A stretch of 64,000 bases of DNA, taken from Amphibalanus amphitrite. Its lineage: Eukaryota; Arthropoda; Thecostraca; Balanomorpha; Balanidae. Numbering within the stretch: position 1 is the first letter of the stretch; each line of letters starts with the position of its first letter. The stretch spans positions 372,001 to 436,000 of the forward strand of contig NW_024881530.1 in the NCBI RefSeq assembly GCF_019059575.1, read 5' to 3'. The position numbers were made by a program, and so were the translations under genes. Below, one piece after another: positions 24,001 through 36,000 of this stretch. Under the pieces are notes generated by a model. The model worked only from the letters and a program-made list of their open reading frames with translations, had not been told where the DNA came from and made no database searches.

Positions 24001-27000
24001 TCGAACGTCTGTGAGCAGGCAAAGCAGCGGCGGTGGCAGCAGCATCTCGTCAGCGGGTTCTTCTCCGTCAGTTGGAGACACCTCTCCGTTATCTGGAGAC
24101 ACCTCTCCGCTATCTGGAGACGAGCCGCCGACGGGCACACCGCGCGGAGAGGAGGCTGGTCCGGCGGGGGCCAGAGACGGGTCAGGGCAGGGCGATGGTA
24201 GAGGCAGAGGACCGTGGGTCAGAGACAGGAGTGTCTCCACGACAACTCGTCGGCCCTCGCTCTTCAGTAGCTTCCGGTTCCCTTCGGACAGAAACAGCGG
24301 CTTCTTCTACCGTAGGAGATCGCCGCTAGTTGCCACTGGCGCCTCGAACGCCGGCAAAAAGGATCGCAACGGCACGTTCGTCGGCTCACGAGGGGACCCG
24401 TAAGTAGATGTGGCTAATCTAGGGTGGTTAGATGTGACTTATTATTATCTAAATGTGGCTTATCTAACTACATATTTGGAAAATAAGGTTTTCTTAATGC
24501 GAATCGGCATCCATTCAGATGGCATTAGCTTGTTTTGCCTGAACGGTAGACAATTGAAATGCTTCTGTAATGTTTCCAGTGAACGCATTAATGACACACG
24601 GCTTTCGCGGCATCAGTCATGTCAGATCGATGCAGGCATTTTGCTATAAAAAGTTAGGCATTGGCCGTTAGGTTCCGACAGGTTTTTACCATCCTCTATA
24701 TCCGAATGTTATACCCGGTTGGGCATTCAATTTTTGACATTTTTTTAGTTTCAATTGATAGCTAATTATGTTAGGCTTGGACTGGCTTTACAGTGCATTT
24801 GCTTTACACCAAAGCATCATTTGGCGTGACTGTCATTTGGGTGTGACTGCACGAAATGTTCAAAATAAACAGAAGTTTCATGAAATGGGTTTGTTTGAAA
24901 TCAATCAAAAAGGTATGACGAGCCTTCAACATCACTATTTCTGTCGTAGGTAAATGAAGTTCACATTTGAGACCCTGTGTAACGCTGACCAACCGGACCA
25001 CAGTGGTTTTCATTTTTATTTGTGACGTGAGGAGAATGTTATTTTTAATAGTTATTATAAGATTTTGAACTTTCTGTAAAACTCCTTTGATCGCGTATAA
25101 GCTACATATAGATCAAAATATGCGGCGTTCTAATGTCGTAAGTGACACTGCAGTGGCGGTCGCAGGGGGGGGGCATCAGGGCCATGGCCCCCCCCAAGGC
25201 AAATCAGGGGGGGCCATCATATCATTTGGCCCCCCCCCAAACAACCGATGGGCCCCCATGGCCGTATGGGGCCCTGGCCCGTATTCGATTGTCACGAGGC
25301 TCGAGAAACCCACGCCAGCTATTAACAGCTCCCATACCAGTCTTTGAGGGTCCTACACTGACGTCGGAGGGCCCTTCAGTGGTGGTCAAGCGTCCACATT
25401 GACCGCTGAGGACCCAAATTGACCTCTGAGGGCCCTCCACTGGCCTTTGAGGGCCCCTAAACCGGTCTCAGGGGCCCAACCGGCGTCTGAGAGCCTCATT
25501 CCGGCCTCTGATGGCCTCATTTCTGTCTCTCGAGTCCCAAGACCAGCCTTTAAGTGTCTCTGAGGGCCCGCACTGGATTCTGAAGACCCGATGTTGGTCT
25601 CTAAGAGCCCGCATCGGCCTCTGGGGGCCCCATCTTGGCCTTTGAGGGCCCTCCGCTGGTCTCTGGGGTCCAATGCCGGCCCGTGCCGGCCTTTTAGGGC
25701 CCAAAACTGACTTCTAAGGGCCCATGCTGGCCTGTAAGGACCCACATTAGCCTCTGAGGGCCCCCCGCACTGGATTCTGAAGACCCAATGCCGGCCGCTC
25801 AGGGCCCGCATCGGCCTCTGAGGGCCCATCTTGACTTTTGAGGGCCCTCTACTGGCCTCTGGGGTATAACGCCGGCAAATGCCAGTCTTTTAGGGTCCCA
25901 TTCTGACCTTTGAGGGCCCCATGCTGGCCTGTAAGGGCCCACATTAGCCTCTGAGGGCCCCCGCACTGGATTGTGAAGACACGATGCCGGCCTCTAAGGG
26001 TTAGCATCGGCTTCTGAGGACCCATCTTGGCCTTTGAGGGCCTTCTGTTGGCCTCTGGGGTCCAACGCCGGCCCATGCCGGTCTTTTAGGGCCCCACACT
26101 GACCTCTGACAGCTCGTGCTGGCCTGTAAGTACCCACCTTAGCCTCTGAGGACCCCGCACGAGCTTCTAAAGACCCGATGCCGGTCTGTAAGGGCCCGCA
26201 TCGGCCTCTGAGGGCCTATCTTGGCCTTTAAGGGCCCTCTACTGGCCTCTGGGGTCCAACGCCGGCCCATGCCGGTCTTTTAGGGCACCACGCTAACCTC
26301 TGAGGGCTCCATGCTGGCCTGTAAGGACCCACATTTGCCTCTGATTGCCGAATTCGGTCTCTGATGGTCTAAAACTGCCTTTTGCAGGCCCTGTACTGGT
26401 CTCTGAGGGCCCTAAACTGGCCCCTAAGGGCCCAAACCAGCCTAGGTCCCACACCGGCCTCTGATGATCCCATTTCTGTCTCTGCGACCCAAACTGACCC
26501 TGTGCCTCTGAGGGCCCCGTACTGGCTTCTGAAGGATCGATGCCGGCTTCTGAGGACCCATAACAGTCTTTAAGTGTCTCATGCCGACACCTCAGGCCCC
26601 ACACTAGCCTCTGAGGGGCCCCAAACTGGCCTATGAGGTCTCTACACCGGCCACTGATGGCCGTATTATGTTCTCTGGGGGGCTCAAGCCTTACCTTCGG
26701 GGGTCACGCACTTGCCTCTGAAGGCCCACATCAGCCTCTGGGGTCCCACCTGGGGCCTTTGAGACCATTCGCTGACCCTTGGGTCCAACGCCGGCCTCTG
26801 TGGGGTCTGACACCGTACTCTAAGGGCCCCATTGCAGCCTCTAGGCGATAGGTATCGCCTAAGCGCTATCGATGGGCCCATAAGTGTAGGAACCATGGGT
26901 GCAGTGGGCGCAGTTGCACCAAACACAATTCTGCAGTGGGTGCAGACAATGTATTCTGCATCCACAATAATCTAGAACAAAAACCCCTTTTCTCAGCAAC

Positions 27001-30000
27001 ACTACTTTCCATGCAGCACGACAAATTTAGGATATTTTGCCCACTATCCATCTTTCGAAGCATTTGATACTGTAATGGTCTTCAAAATTTACATTTGTGC
27101 CCAGTAAAAAAAGAGAGAAGATGAAACGGAACACATGTGATTTAACAGTGAACAGATACCGAGGACCCACTGTCAAAAGTTTTAGCACGATGATCTTAGA
27201 AAATAGCAAAGTTAGCCGCCTAAGCCGCCTTTACTTTTGCGGTAGTCCATTCACAGTTGCGTGAATTATAGACAATATCAATAATTCAAAATGCACTTAT
27301 CGGTACCTTTTCGACATTGTACACCCTCAAAGCTCGCAATGAGCCTCCGCTCGGGTGCCGCTCCCTACCCCCCCCCCCCCGCTTCACCGGTCATGGCCTG
27401 GATTTCTGTACCCGTGCACTACGCCCGTGGGCCCTTTTGAGCTAGCACCGGGCCCCCCGGGTCAGCGCAGGGGCCCCTTTGCCAAGTTGGCCCCCCCCCA
27501 AACTCCAAGTCTGCGACCGCCCCTGAGTGACAGCAATGGTCTTGACGGCAATGACACTTCACATTCGCACTAAGCAAATACCAGAGTGTTTCTTCGGCGA
27601 AGCGAGGGACTGTAAAAAGTTCATCGTTTTACAAAGATTATTTCATTTTCAGTAGGTGAGCAATATCATTGCTTTGTCTGGCGCCTGCTGTTTCGGGCCC
27701 CGGGGGTGAAAGCGCCGTCATTAGAGACAGCACTGTCTACGTTTTCAATACCAGAAGCCTAAGGCTGCTTCAAAGTTCTGGCGAAGACGCAGCAAGTCGG
27801 ATGGAGATACTCGTTGCGGTACCATCGAGCCTCGAGATAATATATTATGATACGGCGAATAGTGGTTAACAGATATTAAAATGTGAAGAATAGAATAAGC
27901 GTTTATTACGAAACCTAGTAAGTAATCGTTTTTGTTTCGGGTGTCCATGAAAATAATGTCCACTTAATTCTGTCAGAAGCCATAGCCATAGAGTACCTAT
28001 TGATAACATATGTAGTTACATTGAGTTTGCTTTATGCCGTGGATCTGAAGCGCAGCAGAAAAAAAAACTAATAACCACTTCTATAACTACTTCTTATCGG
28101 GCAAACACTTTTTCGTTCTAAACGGCTGTTAATTAAGTATCACATCACAATCACCTGCACGATTACCCAGTACCCACATCAATCACGATTCGATATCATT
28201 CGGTGCGCTTACTTCACATACTCGCATTGCCAGTGGAAAATGAAATAACCTACCATGAAACGACCATGAGATGCCAGTTTGCCTCAAACGTTGAGCTTTT
28301 CGTGAAGAGGAAGACCTGTTACATCGGTTAAGCTGCGTATGATATAGGTGGTGGGTCTCGAGGCAAGAGGTTCGTTTTGGGCCGTTTTTTGTGATATCTT
28401 TTTGATATTTTGAAGAAGGGTAATCCAATCCACTAAGCTGTTTTAAAGTCGTCTCATTAGATGTGTTGCTAGGGTGGCACGTTTAACAGTGCGTTGAATG
28501 AAGATTTGCATTTCCTTCATGAGCCTAGATATTGAATGATCACCGATTCGCATTAAAAACACGATACTCACTGCACTATTTTTGTCAGTTTTATAGCCAG
28601 TAGGAGTGCAACGAAACGTCTACTGGCTATTCCGTGATATCCAGTTTAAGAATTAACCTTACACATATCAAGCCACCTAAATTGTTTACATCTGCGCATA
28701 TAAGATACCTATCTAATTATTTAACAACATGCATAAAGCAGAAGCCACAGAACACAACCTTTTGTGCGACTCAGTAAGAACGTATGCGTGGAGCGGCGTA
28801 ACTTCACGCGCGAGGTGGGCGGTAGCAGGGGCTCGGGCCGCGCGAGCTCCAGCGGCTCCTCGTGTTCCTCGGCGTCCGGCACGCGGGTCTGCGTCTCGAC
28901 CAGCATCGTCAACGGCGTGGCCACCATCACCGAGAGCATCAGCCGCTGCTGTCCCGGCACCGCGGCCAAGGCAAACGGCTGCGTCAAGGTCAGGATGACT
29001 AAGTGTAGAAGCGCGTTTTAGAGCAGAGAGAATGTATAGTTACTGTTAATCTTGTTAAGCCTGCGTATTTTCCTGGAAATGAGATAGGTCCCGTTTGACG
29101 ACCTAATGCTTTGTAGCTCTTATGTGATCAACATTTATTAAAATATTTGTATTTACAGTAAAGGAGTTATCATGCAGTAACTTTTCATGTACGGACAAAT
29201 TTATTACGATGTCGTGGCAACCAAGACTGCGGCAACATTAGTGGCAACTGCGTGCATTCTTTGTTCTATCAGATTGCGGTCAAGAAAGCCCCGGAGAAGC
29301 TGCAGGATTTGGAATCGTTTGCGTTCCTGCAGCTGCTCAGAAGGGCTGGAATGAGTGACATGCTGGACGGAAAGTACACGATATTTGTTCCGGCAGACCC
29401 CGCTGTTCAGAAGCTTCTGCGGTCTCATCTTGTGAGTAAGCGGGCCAACAGTTTTGGGCACCCAAAGTGTACGGCCTGTCAGGGCCGTACGGCCTGTCAG
29501 GGAACTCATATGTGCCCTTCTTTAATGTGTGCGACGGGCTGCCAGACAGCTGCTCTTTGGGGCGGTCATGTAGAGAGCTTCTGCGGAATTACGCTGGACA
29601 TAAATGGGCCGTAAAACAGTTTCTACAGATCTATCCCAAGTATACGAGGCGACAGAAAGCTCCTGTTCGTCCATCCTATGATAATCTGTCATGCTGTCGT
29701 GCTAAGAGGTACCACGGCATAGACATACATCCTTATATGCCCGTCTGCATACATCCACAAACTTTGACATACATTTATGTAACCTGTGATGATACCGAGA
29801 ACTCACTGTCAGGAAAATGTCACACATGCAGACATGGGGACATTCAGTTAGAGGATGTTGGACAATGCTACTTGAAAGGCTTCTCTGCTGGTCACCACTT
29901 TATTTGAGGCTTTGGAAATAATTTCACTTTGATCGATGTTATTAGCGGCACACTACCTCAAACCCTGTCTGGGGCATATAGACCCAGACCTGAACCTCTG

Positions 30001-33000
30001 AGGCTTGAGTTGCAAGCAGGAAAAAATATATCAAGGCTGGGAAAGGCCTAAAACGTTCCGCCATCCGATCTGTTATGTTCGTTAATGGAAGTCTCAGTCC
30101 AGCATTATTTGTCCTCTCTTTCAGTATTTGGAGCATTCTCCAGAAATCCGTCGTATCCTCGGAGGGCACATTGTCGACGGCATTCTCCCGGTGTCTCAGC
30201 TGACGTCACAGGTGGGTCGATTCTAATAATGCAGAAGTCAATGGAGTTGAATGGCGCAAACATGACATCCTTTTATTGATGGTGATTATTTTAGGTGTTC
30301 TCATGGGTTAAAGTTGAATTAACGTCTATTGCCATCAGCCTTAATTTGGGTTAAGCTGTCTACTCCAGAAAGGACTATTTAAGCTTGTTCCTAAATGGTC
30401 ATTGTCTTTTAAGTTATTAATCGATTTAGGCCTCACTCGAGTATTTTGTCAATTATTGACCTTTCATAGTCCGCACAGGTCACCAGGGAGCGGAACGACC
30501 CTTAGTAGAGCCTGTCGCCCCAAAGGTCGAGGTCACAGTGGTTCACTCACTGACCGTACCCCACCCCCAGACGCCAGTGATGACCCGCGCGGGCCCACTG
30601 TGGGTCACCCGGGGTCACAGAGGTCTCCTGGCGAACTGCGAGCCCCTCCTGTCACGTGACCGGCCCACGCCCGGAGGAGGGGTCATCCACACAGTGGAAG
30701 GAGTGCTCCACTCCGACCGTCGGTCACTGGTACAGGTCGTCAGGGACAGGCCGGAACTCAGCACACTGGCGCAGAGTGAGTTATGTAAATGGTTGTATAT
30801 ATGGGGTTATATAATAGGGGATTTCTTTCTGCTCATTCTGTCATGAGCTACTCACAATATTCAATGCGATATTACTTACACGCCTCACAGCGTGTCAACG
30901 CTGTAAACGTGATGATGGGTGCTGCCCCGCTCTTTAAGTGATTTTTATTAGAATTATACTCTTAACTAAAAAAAAAAATCATGAGCCATGACCATTTACC
31001 AAGCTACATGGCCAAAGTAGCGATGTGTACTTCAAATATTTATTGGGCTGTGGTCACCTTACATTATTTTGTTTACTTACAATATAGAATATGCGTGCCG
31101 TCAAATATCGCATTATGTCCATGAATTATGAATTAGCTCAATATGAACGCACTCTGAATTATGAGCTAACCTATTTCTATTTTGGAAGTTTCTGGACTTA
31201 GAATTCCGAAAAAATCATAATCTACGCAGAATTAAGCGTGCTTTAAGAATCTGAAGAGAGCTGAGCTCTAAGTGCAACCGTTCTGCTTAAACTTAGAAAA
31301 TAAACAGAAAAAGACCGTTTTATGTACTTGAAGATGATAAAAAAGACCGATTTATGTATTACATATAACGGTCCTGACAAATTCACTTCCGTCATTTCTC
31401 GGTCCTTTTTGGGCCTTTTTTACCCAACTTTGACCTGACCTAGCTCTTAAGTTTTAAGACTTAGGTCAGTTTTTCTTTTACGAACGTTAAGAGTGGACAA
31501 TTCCCTACCACCTAATACCCCGCAATTTTAATTTATACCAAACATAACGCTTTTAGAGCGTTTTGAAGATAGGTCTACCAGGACCGTTTAATGTACAAAT
31601 CGATAATACATTTTCTAACAAGACCGGGTCATGGATTAGAAGCTAACCAATGTGAATTTACATAGTTCACTTGATAATGGAAAATGGGCACATAACGGAC
31701 AATAAACGTAGTTTTCCGAAAGTTGATGTCGAATTGAAGGTAATTCCAAAGCAAAACCATTCAGCTCGACGAAATATGTCATATTATTCTACCCTCATAA
31801 TGTAAAGCAACTAACGAATCTAGCTATTGTGGTCGGATTATATGCACACGCTGTGATGTGGGATATCAATATGACAGTCTAGAGCTGCTTTGATACAGCT
31901 TTGCCAGATGAGATGAACGTATACACCTTTTGTTCTCTGTACTCAATGAAGACAATCCGACATGACAGCGCCATCAACCCTGTGCCTGACAGGCTTACCT
32001 TTCTATACACGAACCGAAAGTCGGTGTTATCAGATACGTCATGAAAGCAACGGCATGTTTACCTGATACGGCCGCGAGATTAGGGTTTCCGACGATGATA
32101 TTGTTGCCTTCTGGGTATATATTGAGTTCGCTGGGACGGCCGGGCTGGCGTCAATACACTGCTTTATGACGCAGTAGCCGGCACATCCGCCTACCGTAGT
32201 CCGTGGTGACGGGTGTGAGCGTCATTCAAACCAGCCAGGCCCCGGGATGGGCGTTTGTTTGTGTGCTTATGATTGAGAGACTGGGGAAAATAAGATAAAG
32301 AGGGGGGGCGTCTTTTATCTCGGGAAGGAGACAAAAACGAAATAGTGGTTTAGCTTTATTTCCATAAGTTAAAACACATTTTGGAGTCTCCCTCGACGCT
32401 CAACTTCCAATCCGGCACCCTATCAATATTCATTTAGGATTTCTATCGTCAATATTTTTGTACCTGTCCCGGAAAGCGGCGTGTTGTCTTATCTGGATTT
32501 CCGTTCGACGTCAGCGATACTCCACCCGGACGCCATACTGGGTTTGCTGACATTTGGCTTCAGTAAGCCGACCGTTATCCGCATGCCGGGAACATATCGC
32601 GGAAAGTGAGTTGCATCTATAGTTTACGGAATTGATTCCAGATTGAACTTTGAAATCATATCGGAGAAACTCTATAGCCGCTATATGATGCATGACCCCA
32701 GAATACTTTTATGGAACATGACAAAACCATTTTACAGTGCTGGTCGAGACGGGTCTTGCCGATGAACTAGACCGCCGCAGGTCGCTGACACTGTTTGCTC
32801 CAACGAACGAGGCGTTTGAGAAAATCCAGTTGCCAGAGGATGCCTACATGAGAAAAGGTTTGTATAATTCCGCAACACTACCGCCCTGCTCTGCCCCCAT
32901 GCATTGCCATGTGCACAATAAAATATTTGCATTCCACGATGCCTCAGATATGCACTGCACTGCTGCATACGGTGGTGTTGCATTTCTTCCGGTACTGGTA

Positions 33001-36000
33001 ATATGTTTGTGTGCTAGGCTTGGCCATTGTTCAAGATCAGTCTTTCGAGCTTCTTCACATCCATGTACTGTTTGTTATGGTCCATCCACGTGTCTGTATC
33101 GCCCACAGAGATCCTGCGCTCCCATATTCTGAGCGGCTTGCAGTGCCGGGCCGGTCTGCCGGGCGGGGGCACGGACGGCCGCGGCCGGCCTACGCTCCTG
33201 TTTGCTGACGGCTCCCGGGGTGTGACGGTGGTACCCCGACTGCAGGAAGCATCGAGTACCGTCCAACTGGCAGGTCCCGGTCTGATCACCGCTACTGGCC
33301 TGCTGCAGACGGTCACACAGGTCATCATGCCGCCGTTTGGTGAGGGATGCTGCTATATCTCACTGCCGTATCATGGATATATAAGAGATAATGAGATACC
33401 GCCCCCGGTCGATCGATGTTTCACACCAGCGAGCGAGCCATGCTGTCTCTCGGGGATTTAGATAATAGGTTTACTGCTGCATGACAATGGCTTCCCGAAT
33501 CAAACAACTTGTTGAATTGATGCAGAATTATACAGTGACCGGGAAGGCACGAAGCTTAAGTGACAAGCGAACAGATGTCTGAATGTTGATTCAACCTGTC
33601 TACGACCGTTCTTCGTAGACTGAATGTACGACCGACCGTTCTTCAGCCGTGGCCACACTGACCACCCTCCGACGTCTGGAGGACTCTGCCAGGTTCGCCC
33701 ATCTCCTGGCCAACGCTGGGCTATCCGATCAGGCCAACGGAGAAAACGTGACTTTGCTGGTGCCACCGTCAAAGGAGCTATCCGGCCTCCCTGACACGGT
33801 AAAACGTCGATTTTAGTGTTTATTGTAGTCACAGACGGTCGAAACGAATGCTTTCCGGCAACTTATGTAAGGAGTGCTTTCTCTCTGTTATGTAAGGCTT
33901 TCTCTCGCTCTAATTTTACTTTTGAATGAGCCTTCTGGACGTTAAGCTTCAATGTGAGGATGAAAGGAGCACTGCGATTGTTGAACTGCTTTTGAGATAT
34001 ATTCGACAATTGTCTGGATAGAATTTAGCTATTCAGGTTATAACCTCAGTTCGACGTAATTTCTGTGTTCTTTTGAAAAGGTCATGTTATATAAAAGAGT
34101 TACTTGACTGATATTTCTTATGATATAATGCTACTATTAAACTCAAAAATAAAGAATTATGAAGGACGTCGTAGTTCCATTTTGCGACAAGCAGGATATA
34201 TTTACATTGATGAAGTTGGTGAAAGCTTTTGTTCGTTCCACATAAGTTAGGTAAGCCTCTGAGCGCTGCTTTGTTACGATAGTTCTGGTGCTGGTACTGT
34301 GATGCTCACTCGTCTCTCCTCTCCTCTCCCCAGAGTCGCGGCCGTCTGCGTTCGCTGCTCTCCCCCCACCTCCTCTCCGGCTCCGGGCTGCGGCCGGAGC
34401 CGGGCGGTGCTCTCTGGGCACAACCCCTCTCCGGCGGCCGACCGCTCCTGGTCACAGCCCCCTCCCCGGGACCAGCGGCCGACCAGCCGCCGCTGGTCCA
34501 GTGCTCGGCCGTGCTGGGCCAGCTGGATCTCGATAAGCCAGCGGTGGATGTGCTGGGGATCGGCCAGGTGCTGACCCCGCCGGCAGCCGACCTGCTGACG
34601 GCACTTAATAGCCGACCGGAGCTGTCCAACTTTGCCAGAGCTGTGCAGGTCAGTGGGTCGGTCTGTCCTTCTGAAATTCTCAGTATGAATGAATCTCATT
34701 ACAGCTGTTAGAATTTACGAGATCTGTGCAAATCACAAGTAGTACTGCGCCCGCCCACATCGTTCACGGCTGCCTCGGTCAGCTGCTATACGCGATATTT
34801 CTGCAAGCGACACGACATCCGCCTGAGTCGCGTTCAACTAAGAATATGCGGCGTTAATTGTCCCTTGACCCTTAAGAGCTGTTACGTGAGCTTGAAGCGT
34901 CAAGGACATCCAATGTATCCATATTCATAATCAATGTAATGCATTGTCCAGCCCAATGTCTCTCAAGGGGAAAGTATCCTACTTTAGAGCTGATATTTGA
35001 CAACAGGAGAGAGACTAGTTTGAATCACTGCAGCGCCTATTATTTTTCTCTACGGGGATGAAATACGGTTATTGTCAGTCGTCGCGCCATACGGACAGAA
35101 ATGATCGGTGAAGTGGGTCTCGTCAGGTGCCTGACTAAGTAAATACAACAGTGTTGCCCTTAGTTCTGTAGCATATTCTGCAATTATACTGAAGACTTTG
35201 TATCGGCTCGTTAGCCAAGGCAATAAGCAAAGGGCGCCTAGCCATCCCTTGGCGTATTTAAGATAAACCCAGCCATTGGCAGTATCATATCAAATAAGCT
35301 TGATAGTTGAAATTGAATACATTGAGGAGGGAAGGAGGAGGCCTATGTGCGATCAGCAAGGGTACGAGGTAGAGCATAACGCAGTAGCAAACTCAATTTC
35401 AGATTAGATCGCATTGATATTGCGGCGTAATATTTACTATAATGCATATTCCATATTCATCACCAACCCGCACATCACAAGCGTCGAAATCTTTCCCTGA
35501 ATACTTTGATGGCTGCTACCTGAGCTTCTAAGACTCCCGGGATCTAGTGGGCTTCAATGTGCGCTTTAGAATTCCTTCCGAACACCCCACAAGGCTTCTG
35601 AAAATCGACGGGGCTCAACAGCTTTCCGATTCCGAGAAAGTATCGTTTGTGGCTTATTCTCGGGAAGAATGGCATGCTGCTCGTAGGCAAATGAGTTTTC
35701 GCTGAGCTATATTTCGAGAAATTACTCATCTTACAGCCGCAGGCATTTCCATCAGTGGTCGTATTCTGGAGCTCACTCGGCCGTCGGGTTAGACAAGCAC
35801 AATGGAATTCTCATCAGCCAGGATAGCACAAAACAATGTATTATGTGGTTTGTGGTGAAGAACGACAAGCGGCATTCGAGAGCCAGTTACAAAATCTATC
35901 GACAGTCTTCCGACCAGTGCAGTGTTTCGGTTAGGTCAGCGCTGAGACAACCTTTCGTCTAATCGAGATCGAGACACGCTTTATTTAGCCGCAGTCATGG

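Larger units (their letters stand above)
24400..28774 (+). other. Intron 3 with hAT-like element
   Basis: A 4.4-kb intron from CCC|GTAAGT to a CGACTCAG acceptor. It is mostly occupied by the hAT-like element at 25151-27525. The remaining sequence is AT-rich with no convincing exon. Confidence 0.6.

Noticed and set aside
25386-26604. Several minus-strand open frames of 70-150 codons
   Set aside because: They follow the 28-bp minisatellite, give repetitive GPQRP/GPSE-type products and end at repeat irregularities.
27669-27869. 66-codon plus-strand frame in intron 3 after a TTTCATTTTCAG acceptor
   Set aside because: The acceptor is followed at once by an in-frame stop in the phase required by exon 3, and exon 4 joins exon 3 directly in phase.
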